The notes: generated by a model from the letters alone, not told the origin. Counted from the first letter of the stretch, positions 12,730-25,740 are shown. The stretch: DNA of 64,000 bases from Isoetes taiwanensis (GCA_021234155.1 JAJEKV010000006.1:6483727-6547726); one strand, 5' to 3'. Made by a program: numbers and translations.

Positions 12730-15466
12730 GTAGGGATGAGGAGGTGGACTCAGACCACCTACCACTTTATTTGCCATTGGTTTGGCAGGTTATTTAAACC
12801 CCATGTATGGCACCTCCTCGCATGGCTCAGTTGCGATTGGATTATGAAATTGCGAAGGCTTATGCCTAGATGCTCACAGATGACTTGGCAGGCATTCTAT
12901 AATACTCTACGCTAGAGCAACAGGTGGGCCAGTTGATTGACGTCCTTGGGACGACTGCAGAAAGGTGCTTTGGGAGAAGCTGTCCTCAACGGACCTTAGG
13001 GACCACAACCTTCCCGCGTTACCAGTGGCTTGATGCTGAGTGCAAAGAACACAAACACTAGCTCTGCCAGGTCACAGACCCTGCTCTATGCCCACACACG
13101 GTCAGATAATACTGCCTTTTCCTTAAGGCTAAGAAAGCCAGGTACATCGCAGCCCATCAACCAGAAATGTTCTACCTCCTACACCATCATCCCAGGAAAA
13201 GCCAGTACAGCCTACAAGGAACATCACTCTCGAGCCGTGGAGGCAGTACCTGCAACAACTTTATGCTCCTCGGGGTGCACAAGCAACATTACCCCCCGCT
13301 GCAAGGTCGAGCACTAGAAATCACAGAGGCAAATGTGGAAGGCCTACAGCGTGTTGCCAATGGAAAAGCACCAGACCTGGATGGTATGCAAGCAGAGTTT
13401 CTCAAGTGGGCAGGACTGTCCGTAGTGTCGGTACTAGCCACCTTGTTCAACAGGGTGTTACAGGAAGGCTTCTCCCTGCAATGGACCACTAGCAGAGTTG
13501 TTCTTATCTACAAGACAGGTGACCTGCGTTGCATGCCTAGCCAATTATTGAACAACCATGGTCAATTCGGTGTTTGCAAAACTACTGGCTGAGATTCTCG
13601 AGCAGCAGTTGACGCCTTGATGGCTTGGGCAGAGGCAACACAGATGTGGGCCCTCATGCAAGCAGGATTTAGGCCACAGCATTCGACCATTGACCACATC
13701 TTCACACCATGGACTCTAGTTGAAGACAACAGGAACTGTTGGCAAAACCTGTAATACTGCTTTGTAGACTTTGCCAAGGCTTTTGACACTATGCCTCGGG
13801 AAAAGCTTTGTGCAAGAATGCGACAGCTAGGGGTCCCTGCAAACCTGTAAAATGCAGTGTACAGACTATGTGAGACATGCTCAGGCCAGTTGCAGCTCAT
13901 AGGCCAAGCATTTGATAGCAGTATCGGGGTTTGCCAGAGATGCCCTCTCTCTCTTACACTATACAGGCTTTACATTGATCAGTTGGAGAGTTGGCTTGCG
14001 ACAATGCGGGCGACTCAGCTTACCTCCTACACTAGGTCACCAAGCAGTTGATCTATGCTCATGATGTGGGTGGACCTTCTAGCTTACACTCTGGCGGACA
14101 TGCAATACCATCTCAATGCCCGAGACACATTCTGCTAGGCGATTGACATGCGGGTCAACTTGGCCAAGACAAAGGTGGTCCTCGTATCATCTTTGCATCA
14201 ACCAAAGGTCCCCACCTTCGATTACCAGGGGCAAAATATGGAAGTGTTACCCACCCTCAAATATTTGGTAGTGGAGTTTCCTTCTACTATACACTGGGAC
14301 ATTTCCATCTGGCTATGAGTGACAATGGGCTGGAAGGCACTATATGCAATGCAGAACAACAATCATGAAGTGATGATTGAGCCCATTAGTCGCATCTGTT
14401 CAGGGTCTTAGTGGAGCCAGTCCTTTTATATGGGTTCGAAATTTAGGGCCCGATGATGTCCCTCGCTACCTGGAATGATTTAGAGAAGGTGCAAAAAGTT
14501 TTCTTAGCATGGGCACTGAGGGTGAAGTCCACGGTCCCATATCAAATAATAGACAAGTTTCTTGCCCCTTCAAAGGGCGGCTCTTGAAAGTCACATCGTC
14601 TACTTTCAGAAGGTGGTCACTATGAATGATGCTCATCTCCCTAACATGGCTTATACCGTGGCAATGGGTCCGCAGCGCCTCAAGGCCTAGTGGAAAGAAA
14701 AACGAGCTCAGTAGCTCACCAAATGGAATGTGAAGCAGAGGTGCATATAGGTGCAAATAGAGGCAGATCGCCATAGTTTGAGGGAATACCTTGATGTGTG
14801 CTTCCTCAACAAGATATGGATGCCAGTGCCCTTGAACAGGTCAAGACAATACATTACCAGCACCACATAAATCCCTCATTGAAACGGGGTCCGCAACATT
14901 ATTTGTGTACTCGTTGCCTCGATTCGCACAGGTGCACACCATCTCCCAATTGAGACAGGCAGATGGAAAGAGGAGCCACGCCAACAGGCTTTGTCGATGC
15001 TACCAAATAGGAACTGTTGAGGATGAATGTCATACCCTCCAGAGTTGTCTAGCAAATGATCAGATTCGGACACGCTATGTTGAGTTGGTCAGCCATAGCC
15101 AGCTGCTACATGTGATACTGACAGCTTAAGTACGGATGCTGGGATCATACCTTCGGGAGGTCATGGATGTGTGGGATCAGATATGTCCTTAGACACTCAC
15201 CTGACTTGTGTATATTTTCATGATATGTATATTTGTACAGTTTGGCAGCACCCTTATTACTGTCACGATTTTTTCCTCGAAAACCCTTTGGAGCAGGTCT
15301 TTTTTAATCTAGACAATAATAAGTCTGTGTTGCTCTTTCTTTGGGTCTCATAGGCCGATTGGTCTTCATGGATGATAAAAATCATTCTATTCTATTCTAT
15401 TCTATTCTATTCTATTCTATTCTATTCTATTCTATTCTATTCTATTCTATTCTATTCTATTCTATT
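12730..15466 (+). mobile_element. LINE family B, plus-strand copy with (ATTCT)n tail
   Basis: The copy begins inside the endonuclease (DSDHLPLYLPL near 12745) and runs through the reverse transcriptase (NGKAPDLDG near 13365; LFNRVLQEGF, TTSRVVLIYKTGD near 13450-13520) and a Cys/His knuckle (RLCRCYQIGTVEDECH near 14990) to a 3' region that ends in a pentanucleotide repeat. The catalytic YADD box reads YAHD at 14053-14064, and several frameshifts and stops interrupt the frame. Compared with the minus copy at 20.1-23.0 kb it has lost many CpG sites, so it is probably older or has been methylated for longer. Confidence 0.8.
15384..15466 (+). repeat. (ATTCT)n microsatellite, LINE-B tail
   Basis: About 16 uninterrupted ATTCT units directly after the LINE-B 3' end. 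The other two LINE-B 3' ends carry the same unit in shorter form (17910-17937; 20067-20089 reversed), so the repeat is the element's tail that has since expanded. Confidence 0.9.
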
Positions 15467-15517
15467 TATTCTTATTTTACTATTTGTTGGAGAAAATGTA
15501 TCTTCTACAAATGTAAA

Positions 15518-15915
15518 ACTTATCTTGTCAACACTGGATATTGCATTGCAAAGACAAGTAAAAATTTTATACTTCTACACAAGATATAGTTCTATACACC
15601 TCTTTGTTTCCATTTTACGAAGTTCGTATATTGTCCCCTCAGGGCGTTGTTTTAGTTAACACAAACCATTGCATCCAACACTTTTAAATTAAATTCCCCC
15701 TGAAACACCATCTTGTTTATCTTGTCAACTCTGGATATTGCATTGCAAAGAGAAGTAAACATTTTATACTTCTACACAAGATATAGTGTTATACACCTCT
15801 TTGTTTCCATTTTACGAAGTTCGTATATTGTCCCCTCGGGGCATTGTTTTAGTTAACACAAACCATTGCATCCAACGCTTTTAAATTAAATTCCCCCTGA
15901 AACCCCCTCTTGTTT
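15518..15915. repeat. Tandem duplication of a ~198-bp unit
   Basis: Unit 1 (about 15518-15716) and unit 2 (about 15718-15915) are nearly identical over their whole length, both running from a TCTTGTCAAC block to CTTGTTT. Only scattered substitutions separate them, which suggests a fairly recent duplication. No coding content seen. Confidence 0.85.
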
Positions 15916-17785
15916 AGGTGCATATTCACATGGATGATGTGGGGCAGTGAAATCAATACCACGCCTCAAGCCTTCCAAACTTGCACAACCCCTTTTAGAC
16001 TAGATCAAACCAATTAAGAGCCTAATATTATTGCTAATATTATTGCTTTTTTACACATGAGAGCCTTCAACAACTTAAACAACATTGCCTGTCACGAAGG
16101 CCGTCCAACCAAGATGCAAGGGCCATCCCAACCAAGGAACAAGGGCCTCCCAACAACATATGTAAAACATAAATGATAACTAGTAAACGTGTGCCCGGCG
16201 TTGCCGCGCATAAGTGGCGGTCGCAAAAATTTGTATGGACCTTCAAACATTGGTCTACCAAAGATTCCATTTTATATTATGAAATTTACTAACAAAATTT
16301 AATGGAATGTTACATGTTCCAAGCATTTTGGAGATAAAGACTTGCACTTGTTAGTCTTGTTCCATAAATTGCCAATCTTTTCTATCGTTTGTATCTCGAG
16401 CCTTCATGCATAAAATATAAATCAATATTGGTCATTGTAATTTGATAAATCCACCCTTGATTGGAACTATGGTCTATAAACATTAGTTAGTGTGTCTATA
16501 CTAAGCAAATATAAGTGTTGCCATTAAGGATCCCTCTTAGGCCAATATAGACATAAAAGATATCAAAATCTACCAAGACATGTGCATTGTATGCACCAGC
16601 TAGAATAAAGGAATTCATTCGCATTTTCTTTCTTCTAGCTCATATCAATTTCAACCAATACCCCCACGCGCCCCGCCCAAAAAAAAAAAAAGAGGGAAAG
16701 AGAAAGAGCGGGGGCAACAACGATAAAAAATATGAGATATTCTCATGATGGTGAGGAAGAATAAGCACTTGAGAAAAGGTAATAAATATCAACTATAGAA
16801 TATATTAGAACCAATAGAATGTTCTTAAACTTCTGGAAGTTTTTCTTCTAGCCTCTAAAAATTGTTCTAATTTCTTATCTCGAGACAATTAAAATGTCAC
16901 TCATGTTAAGGATTTTGATTGACGAAATTGAAGTTTACACACTTGTAGTATAATGGCATTGTATTATATGTCTGATAAGATGTATGTGGAGGTAACTTGT
17001 TTTAATTTTATCCAGTATTTAATTTTTAGATAAGATATATGTGGAGGTAACTTGTTTTAATTTTATCCTGTATTTAATGTTTAGATATATACAACTCATG
17101 TGGGTAAATCGTAATTTGGTATCCAGTGCTTATATGAGTTGATCACAGTATCCAAAGAAATTTAAAAAATAGTCGCTATGTATATATTAACTTTACATTC
17201 AAATGTAGACGTACTTTGGGACATCCTACTGGCCCTTGAAAATCCTAAATATTACATTAATTGCGTCGCACATGTCTTCTACAGTAAATATAAGACTAGT
17301 TTGCAATTTCAGATGACAACCACCAGTGCAACAGTAAGGTTGTTCCAATCGATAGAAAACAAGAGAAGAAAAAAACAAAAATAAAAAATAAAGAAACTGA
17401 GATAAAAAAAGGGTAATAAAAATATGGTATTTCTTGTGAAAATGTTCTTAATATAAAATTTTGTATAACATATCAAAGGTACCATCTTCACTATTGTTCT
17501 TTTCTCATAGAAAAAAAAAAAGGAAAATATGAAAGAAATATTTATTTTATGGTTTTTTCCCCCTCAAATCTAGGTGATCATGTTATAAGAGATGAGCTTA
17601 AGCCTAAAGCGAGACATAGGTACATGATTTATGAACTCTATATGTAATTGCCATATAGACGCTGCCAATGTGGCATGACGTAAAAATACTATCTATCTAT
17701 CTTAGTTTTAACTAAAATACATTTTAATTGTATTATATCAGGCTTTTATCTTAACATCTAATGATATGACTTAAGTAGGAAGGGT
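15916..17785. other. Intergenic, no gene; small tandem repeat
   Basis: AT-rich and without recognisable coding sequence. It holds a 55-bp tandem duplication (16974-17028 and 17029-17085, unit starting GATAAGATRTATGTGGAGG) and A-rich runs near 16680 and 17360-17410. Confidence 0.5.
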
Positions 17786-17937
17786 TCATTACTGCAAAGG
17801 TTTTTCCCTTGAAAACCTTTCGAGGCAGGGGTTTTTTAATCCTAGTAGTAATGATTGTACTAGCCCATTGTATGGGTCCCATGACCTATTGGTCTCCATG
17901 GACGTTAAAAAGACTATTCTATTCTATTCTATTCTAG
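17786..17937 (+). mobile_element. LINE family B, 5'-truncated 3' stub
   Basis: This stub matches only the last ~150 nt of LINE-B: ATTACTGCAAAGG, the GAAAACC...GGGGTTTTTTAATC block, the CCATGGACG...AAAA block, then four ATTCT units. Such short 3' stubs are the usual product of incomplete target-primed reverse transcription. It shows that the pentanucleotide tail travels with the element. Confidence 0.75.
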
Positions 17938-18059
17938 TATAGAATTATATCCTTCCTAAGAATGATCTTCTAACAAACGGTTTCGAGAGCTGCAAGATGG
18001 AGTTCATGTACTTTATCAACAAGAGCACAAATTAAAATATAAGTTCAATCATTAACAAT

Positions 18060-18830
18060 GTAATACAATTTACATATTGTGGATAGATACTCTTTTACAT
18101 GGTCTGGCCTTATGCATTTTACTTTTTGGTCTGTTTCTCTTTCAACTTCAGTCACGTACTATTTAAAAGTAGCTAGAGCTTGTGATTTCCTTTCAAGACA
18201 ATAGCATTTGCATTTCCTACTGTAATCATGAATGAATGTGATGAAGTACCTCTTATTTGTTCTTCCTCTAAAATTTAGAGGGCCATATAAATCTGTATGT
18301 ACTGATTCTAGTACTTCATTTCCCTATTCTTTATTTGATTCTATTCTATTATATTCTTTATTTTGCTTTTCAAAAGGTAATCTATACAAAGAAACTTTTA
18401 TGTCTGCAACTCTTTGCATTGAATCCACCTTTTCTTAGCTAATAACTTAGAGTTACTGAGATGTGTATGAACTAATTGATTATGCCATAGTTCTGTCGCA
18501 GGGGTATTTACATAATTCACACTATTGCAAGACAAACTTTCGATTTGAAATAAGTTTCCAAATCTCTTAAAGTCCCCTTCCTTCAATAGGTAGCAACTCT
18601 CCACTTCCAGCTTGAATGTTTTTTTATCTTGGTTGAGTAATGTTCTTGAGGAGATCAGTGGGTTGCACTACTGATCTCTCAGCTCCAATATCAACTATAA
18701 GAGCATCGGCATTTTTATTAGCTTCAAATCTTTTATCCTTTTTTTTTATTGAAGGCTTAGTGTATATATTAATATAGAAAGTCGAGAATGCAAATATTAT
18801 ATGTATGCATTCTCTAAGTCTCAAAAAAGT
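18060..18830 (-). pseudogene. Copia-type retrotransposon integrase fragment
   Basis: On the minus strand a pre-integrase block (ELWHNQLVHTHLSNSKLLAKK, split here: ELWHNQLVH then THLSNSKLL) at about 18420-18490 is followed by an integrase core start, VHTDLYGPLNFRG and YFITFIHDYSRK, at about 18200-18310, then KVKCIRPDHVKEYLS, where intact elements have RTDNGGEY. Frameshifts and the lost catalytic Asp-Asn-Gly block show that it is dead. A protease-like DIGA (for DSGA) lies near 18690. No LTR was identified next to it. Confidence 0.7.
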
Positions 18831-18939
18831 GACTATAAAAGGTGACTATGAGAATCCAAGAATGCATATATTATAGGCATGCATTCACCATGTAGAAAAA
18901 AAGGCAGCAAGTTCGATGGTCGGAAATATCCCATATGGG

Positions 18940-19502
18940 CTCTATTTTCGCCCTAATCCTCTGGAAGTCGAGCAGAATTGGCAATACAGACAGTTGCATG
19001 TCTGGAATTTTGCTGGGTTGAAACGCCCGATAAGATCCACGGCCTCACAAATCAGCAATCTTCTGTAGTCATAATTCTGGAAGCAAGAACAGTCGCATCG
19101 GCAGTTATCTCCATGATATATCGTAGGGTTGGCTTCAAACTGATCAAGCCACATTGCATTGATCATCAAATTGATCCGGTCACATCCTAACTTCTTTTGT
19201 CCCACCAAAATATTTCCTGAAAAGCACAAAGAAATATATAAGTTACCCAAATACTTCATTAATCCATTTTATATCGAATTTTGACTGTTCAATGACAGTC
19301 TTGGGCCACACAATCTCTTCTTTAAAGATGAGAGAGTTTCTAGCCTTCCACATCCTCCAAAGGAGGATATAAATTCTCCAATCTCTGGGTTGATAAGGAA
19401 AGATAATATCCACCAAGGCAGTTTCAGAAAGGTTTGGAATGTTAAACTCAATAGCTGCCAGGCTTCAAATCTTTTATCAATGATAGGCAAAGTAAATTTC
19501 AC
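18940..19502 (-). pseudogene. Possible LINE C-terminal region fragment
   Basis: The minus strand reads MWKARNSLIFKEEIVWP near 19310-19360, the W-x-x-RN-x-x-IF pattern found after the zinc-binding region of plant L1 ORF2 proteins, followed by a Cys-rich piece (CRCDCSCF near 19090). The rest is not recognisable. The family assignment is tentative. Confidence 0.4.
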
Positions 19503-19609
19503 ATCATTCTCATCTTCTACTTCACGTGTTTTACTTTCATCATGCTCTCGAGCAATATGTACTCCAACAAATCTCCCGCCACCTCGTCCCCTGTAGCTTG
19601 CATTTCTTC

Positions 19610-19610
<1 letters not shown>

Positions 19611-19694
<84 letters not shown>

Positions 19695-19695
19695 T
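19611..19695. repeat. (ATCT)n microsatellite
   Basis: About 21 uninterrupted ATCT/TATC units. The Tyr-Leu-Ser-Ile peptide frame across it is an artefact of the repeat. Confidence 0.95.
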
Positions 19696-20066
19696 GGAAT
19701 ATTTGAGATCCATTTCTGCTTTGTATGGAGATGAAAAAAATGCTGATATTAAGGAAGTTATTGCTGAATCACAAGTTAAAATTACCTCTACAAATTTCCT
19801 TGATCATTTTTCTGTTAATGGCCGTTCATTGTTTCAGATAGATTATCTCCTGATGAAGATGTCAACTTCAAAGAAACACTCCAATGTGTTCCTTATGCTA
19901 CCCAAAAGTTGTGTCTGGGAAAATGGAAATACTAGGGTTCAAATCCCTAGGCACCAATCATAATGTTTTAGACACATATGCTGCTTTAAGACATCTGATG
20001 TTTTAATATAAAAGCTTGCATCAATACACTGGATAGACTTGTATATAGATTATGTCTTTTTGTTAT

Positions 20067-23040
20067 AGAATAGAATAGAATAGAATAGGTTTTTAGCGTC
20101 CACGGAGACCAACTGGCCTATGGGACCCAAACAAAAAAAGAGAGCAGCAAGTGTATTACTGACATGATTAAAAAACCCCCGCCCCGAAGGGTTTTCGAGA
20201 AAAACCTTTGCAGTAATAAGCATGCTGGCAGACTGTACAATTGCATAGGACAGTTCAAGACCGTCCCGTAGGACACAAACGAGTCCGTGCATCCATAACC
20301 TCCTGGAGGTATGACCCCAACAAACCCACTGACGCCGTAGTCAATCACTGATGCAACGACTGGCCAGGCACTAGTAGTCGAACATACCTCTCTCGGATAT
20401 GGGCAAATGCCGGGCAGATCTGGAGGGTATGACATTCATCCTCAATCGCGCCCTGGTGGCAACACTGGCAAAGCCTTTGCTCTCGTGCTTCCCGAGCCCA
20501 ACGCCCTGTTTCAATGCGGAGGCGATGTGCACCCGTGCGAACGGAGGCTATAAGTCTGCGCTTCTTCATGGGCAGCTGGGTGTACAAAATCTTGGTGTGG
20601 GCCTCTTGTGAGCCTAGGGATTGACTTGCTCTTGATAGTGTGCCGCCTTAGCGTCGTCGAGCCTCGCATCCCGAGCTTGCGAAGGAAAGTAGCATCCGTG
20701 TGCAGGTTTAAGTGCCTCGCGATCTTTCTTTGTCCTGACCTGGACGCATCTGTTTGCCTGCACGCCCCAGCGTGAGAACCACTGAGCTTGCTTGTCTTTC
20801 CAGCAGGATTTCAGGCGTTGGGGACCCATCGCTGTGGCCAAAGCAAGATGGGGCAAGCGTGTATCAGCCATAGCGACCACCTTTTGGAAGTAAACGATAT
20901 GGCGTTCCAATGCAGCCCGTTGAAGGGGTAGAAAGCCTGTCTCTTGGAGTAGGATCTGCAGTGCGGGCTGTGGACTTCACCCCTGGGGCCCGTGCCAAGA
21001 AGGCCTACGCACCGCCGAGGTCATTCCGGTGTTGAGGGATATCACCGACCCCACACTTCCCCCCATACAAAAGGACCGGCTCAACCAAGGCCCAAACAAA
21101 TGTCATCAGGTGGCCCCAGTACGCATAACTCGCCTTGTGGTCATTGTTGTTACGCATGGCATATAGTGCTTTCCAATCCACGTGACCAAGAACCGATAGC
21201 GCATCCCAATGGGTGGTAGTTGAGAACTCAATCCCCAAGTACTTGTAGGTCGGAGCCACCTCTACCTCTTGCCCCCGGTAAGTGAAGGTGGGAAGCCTTG
21301 GTGACGGACGATGCAACTAGCGACACCCTAGTCTTGGCCAAGTTAACTTCGCATGCCGATGAATTGGCAAAAGTGTCAAGAGCATCCGGATGACACCGCA
21401 TGTCCTCCTCGAGTATAGGCCATGAGGTTGACATCATCGGCATATATGAGTTGCCGGATTGTGTGATGCATGAGATGTGCGCCCCGCCTCCATGCTCGAG
21501 AGAGCCAATCTTCCAACCGATCAATGTATAGGCCAAAGAGTGTGGGGAGAGGGGGGCAACCCCGACGCACTCCAATGCTACCGATTACGGCCATGCGGCT
21601 GATGTGATACGGCCCGAGCATGCCTCGTCATGACCTATATACTGCATTTCTCGCAAGTCGGGGGGTCCCGGTGCCGCAATGGCCGCCGTCCCGAGCTTGT
21701 TGCGGGTACCGTGTCGAACGCTTTGCAAAATCGGCGAAACAACGATGCAGGTTCTCGCCGACGATTCCTCGCTATCCTCAATCAATGTGCGCAGAGTGAA
21801 GATATGATCAATGGTGGAATGTCTGGGCCGAAAACCTGCGCGTGTAAGAGCTTCGCACCTCCGTTTCCCTCTGCCCATATTGTCGGTATTTGCTCAAGGA
21901 TGCCCGATAACAGTTTTGCAAAGAGAGAGCTGACCATAATAGTACGGTAGTTGGCCGGGCATTGAGGGTCCCCTGCTTTGTATATGGGCACCACTCTGCT
22001 AGTGGTCCATTGCGTAGGGAAGCCTTCTCGCAATGCTTTATTGAATAATGCCGTGAGGACAGGCACCGGTGGAGGCCCGGCCCATTTGAAGTTACGCACG
22101 CATGCCATCTAAATCTGCTGCCTTCCCATTAGCTAGACGCCAGGGCCCATGATAACATCCCCTACGTGATAACTAGAGCCATGCCTATCACATTGGAGGG
22201 ATCGGTGCGACCCCGGCGGTCGTTACAAGCTGTTGCAAAGTCTTGTACCCATTGCTCGGTGGTGATGTTCCCCGTGGGTTTGTCTTGGGCTTGCTCAAGA
22301 CCCTTCTCCGAATGTCTGGGGGTGCGGTCTAGGAGACCAAACATCTGTTTCTTGATGCTCTGCGAGGTATCGGCCTTCTTGTTCTTGAGAAAGGAGCGGT
22401 ATTGGTGATGGCACGTGGGCGAGGATGGGATCGATGACTTGTCGTGTGCGTTTGAGCTCCGACACTTTCGTCATCAAACCATTTGTTGGGGGAAAGGTGG
22501 TAGTGCACGTGGTTCGCCGTGGCGCGGCCTCTCCCAAAAGCATCTTTTCGATGGCCGCCAAAAGCGGTTGAGTCGGTCGCAGCCATTGCTCTTGAAGTGT
22601 GGGGGAGTTGCGGCATCCTGCTAGATCATGCTCAAGCAAATGGGCATAGGTCCCCGCGCGACGTCGTCCAGTCCAGCGCGGGGCACCCCGGTGTGTTGAA
22701 GGCGGTAGGTGCACGGGAAGCCTCCCAATGGAGATGCATGAACGAGGGGCGGTGGTCTGAATCTACTTCCCCCCGGAAAAATCCGTCCGGACGGAAAAAT
22801 GAGTAACCAGGTGCAGATCCCGTTCCTCAATTAGCAGATAATCCACCACACTGGAGCCGCCCCCTTGGTTCTCCTGTCTACAAGTGTAGCAACTGGAAGA
22901 CGGCCATTGTGCCAACCCATTACAAATAACCAGGTCAAAGATACTACCCAGCAACAACAACTGCCTGCCATAGCATGAAATATGGCTGTCATCTGATATC
23001 CTTGACCAAGCCACCTCTGCGGGGTTCAATTGCAAGACGT
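20067..23040 (-). mobile_element. LINE family B, minus-strand copy with (ATTCT)n tail
   Basis: Read on the minus strand: endonuclease end (SVVDYLLIEERDLHL near 22830 and SDHRPSFMHLHWE near 22740), reverse transcriptase (ALFNKALREGFPTQW and VVPIYKAGD near 22000; GFRPRHSTIDHIFTL near 21820; GVRRGCPPLPTLFGLYIDR near 21540; IYADDVNLMA near 21440, so the YADD box is kept), a later TYKYLGIEF block (21240) and a knuckle RLCQCCHQGAIEDECH near 20450. It ends at 20067-20089 in GAATA units, the complement of the ATTCT tail. Indels break the frame. The part below about 22790 is CpG-dense. Confidence 0.82.
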
Positions 23041-23690
23041 CCTCTGCCAGGGGGTTAAATAAAAACTAATACCAATCCTTATAACAAAACATTAAATGTT
23101 TGGTGGAAAAACTCATGATAAGTATGCATTCAAAGTGGCAATGATTTTTAAATTGAGTATGCCTTCTTATATTTGGTAAACCAATAGTAATTACATTGTC
23201 CAAAGCAGTATTGATTCATCCTAATACAAAGATGAAAGCCCTTACTACCTTGTTGGCAAAACCATTATCGCTTAGCCTATAATATTTTATTTAAGAAATT
23301 GCATATTTCATTGCCTGGGAGAGCCTTGATTCATATGAAAAGATATAGACAACTTATTCTGGAAATCATACTAGATTGCACATTCAATTAAACATATTTC
23401 GCTAATGGTTTATGGTCCATAATATTAAATGTACCGCATTTGTAAAACACAATAATAAAGCACTATTATTAACCAAACAAACAAACTACTATAAAGAACC
23501 ATTAAGGTGAATAATGGTGATAAACTAGAATAATAAACCATAAATAAGAACCACACTATATAACTAGCAGTGGTTATTCAACATATTAACCCACTTAGTG
23601 ATATCACTTTATTCTAGTGGTTTCATGTAAAAACAGTTTTGAAAAACTAGTAATGATTTTTTTTTGGGGGCCTTGTGAGTAAGGTGTCAT
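23041..23690. other. AT-rich spacer, no gene
   Basis: No frame or repeat recognised. The sequence is A/T-rich with scattered A runs and stops in all frames. Confidence 0.5.
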
Positions 23691-23699
23691 ACAAGGTGT

Positions 23700-24158
23700 C
23701 GGCGGATAGGAGGTAGGCATTATAGCTTCCACTCACAAAGCAGGATCTTGAGGAGGCACGCGCCTTGGCTCCTCATAAATGCCCTAGTCTAGATGGCATT
23801 CCTGTGAAGTTCTTCCAAGAATATTGGGAATGGGTAGGGGATTCAATATTGCAGACTTATCAAGATCTGCTTCGGGCAGAGTCGCTAGACTATAGACTCA
23901 CTACTGGATGCATCTTGCTAATCCCGAAGGTGAAAGAGCCATCCACTATTTCTGATTGGCATCCGATTACGCTTCTGTCAGCGGTATACAAGATAGTCGC
24001 GAAGGCCCTGTCGCTCAGACTTCAAGTTGTCCTGAAGGAGGCTATTAGTCCCATGCAGTCTGGCTTCATCCCAGGTAGACACATTGTAAAAGTAGTGGTA
24101 TTTCACTTGCGCCGAGGCTCCCACTTATCCTACACCTCTCAAGTCATTTCACAAAGCT

Positions 24159-24190
<32 letters not shown>

Positions 24191-24240
24191 TTATGGATTT
24201 TTTTGGTGTTTTTTGAGGTGACAAGAGTGTTCTGTAGTTA
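23700..24240 (+). pseudogene. L1-type LINE reverse-transcriptase fragment
   Basis: An internal piece of an L1-type ORF2: KCPSLDGIPVKFFQEYWEWVG near 23775 (fingers), ILLIPKVKEPSTISDWHPI near 23910, and MQSGFIPGRH near 24055. It stops before the palm motifs and has no 5' or 3' end, so it is an isolated fragment of the family seen at 35.6 and 49.9 kb. Confidence 0.8.
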
Positions 24241-24269
24241 ATAGCAACAGTTATTATCAAATAATTCTT

Positions 24270-24536
24270 TTGTGCTAATTCTGACGCTCTGTCTGATGCT
24301 ATGGATGATGCTATATCATTTCAATCTACTAACGCTTTAACTGATGCTATGGCTGACACAAGAGCTGATGCACTACGAATCAAAGGTATTAGCATCAGAT
24401 TCAAGCATAAATCCCATCTGACTCTAATTCTGACCCTAATGATGACACTACGTATGACTCTAATATGGGTATTGAATGTAACGCTGGGCTTGACTATATG
24501 TCTGACTTTAATGTTCACCTCTATTCTGACTCTAAA
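24270..24536 (+). repeat. Degenerate short repeat next to a microsatellite
   Basis: A run of related 6-15-nt blocks built on GATGCT and GACTCTAAT, in which one frame reads acidic Asp-Ala/Asp-Ser/Asp-Asn pairs. It runs into the (ATCT)n array. It is more like an eroded minisatellite than a gene: no start, splice site or homology was seen. Confidence 0.45.
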
Positions 24537-24657
<121 letters not shown>

Positions 24658-24689
24658 CCCTTTCTTCCTCTGCCCCTACACCTTCCATT

Positions 24690-25740
24690 ATCTTTGGTGT
24701 TCAGCATTTAGCGGCAACATAGGTCTTACCTCCACAATGGTAGCAATTAAATTCTATGTTTAATTTAGGGCATTCATTTTTGACATGACCAGTGCCTCAT
24801 GGCCATAATAGCAAGTGCCCATCATCATTTGTTGTTCTCTTTCTAACATATGAAGTATTTTTCTTTTGCTCATATTTTGTCCTTTAAGTTTTTCAGCCTC
24901 CTCTTTGATTTTTCTCATATTTCTAATGAATAATGCTAAGTTTTCATTTTTAGCTATAGCTCTTGAGATTTGCAACATTTGGCTTATTACATACATATTA
25001 ACACCTAACTCTGCTAGGTCTATAATAATATTATCAAGCCTATTGAAAAATCCTGCCGCATCACCATCATCTTGTAGCTTGAGGCCCCTCAATTCTTTTC
25101 GTAAAAGGTCACTCTGATAAGAGGTTTTCCATTCAGTTTAAGCAAGAAAGTCCACATTTACCTGGGCGTCATATTTCTTAGCTTAAGCATAATGGTTGGA
25201 CTTTCCTTGCAGTAATGATGCCTAGAGCCCCTTTAACTTTTGCATGAAGTGACATCCCCCGAGCACTTAGACTTACACCAGAAAATTCTCCTGAACTAAC
25301 TTCACATTGTGCTTGCACCAGCAATAGTAGTTGCAACATTAACTGGCCTTTCTAATACAGACCTGAACACTAAGTTTCTTCTTGTTTATAGTACTTCATA
25401 ATCTCCATCTGGACCAACAAGATCCCAAAACTTTTCAGCCTCTAAGATATGCTTAATGGAATCTTCTCAAACTTGGAATCGAACTCCCCCTTTCCACACT
25501 GCTTAATAAACTTGCTCCAATCTGCTTGACATATTTGTATGTACATCGACCTGCTATGGTACCAAATATTAGTATCTCTAAGTTCAAGATCACACTTGAT
25601 CTAGACAATTAAGTCCACATTCAAAGTACAACTTGAAGCACAAGTTTATTCCAATGCAATCATGTATAAAATGTAAATCATTGAACAAATATTGTTGTAA
25701 CTTTAAGTATTGATCCATTTACTAGAGAAACATTGACTAA
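24690..25740 (-). mobile_element. 5' part of a Copia-type LTR retrotransposon (gag, primer site)
   Basis: On the minus strand a primer-binding-site-like TGGTACCATAGCAGGTC (near 25572-25556, close to the usual Copia TGGTATCAGAGC) is followed by a decayed gag. Its C-terminal part is open at 24760-25092 (LKLQDDGDAAGFFNRLDNI, then IRNMRKIKEEAEKLKG) and ends in two damaged knuckles: CYYGHEALV and CYHCGGKTYVAAKC, the second with Tyr in place of the zinc-binding His. The LTR would lie above 25573. No pol follows. Confidence 0.65.

Noticed and set aside
19930-19955. Second isolated T-arm-like hairpin followed by CACCA
   Set aside because: Only the T arm is present; the upstream sequence does not fold as a tRNA.
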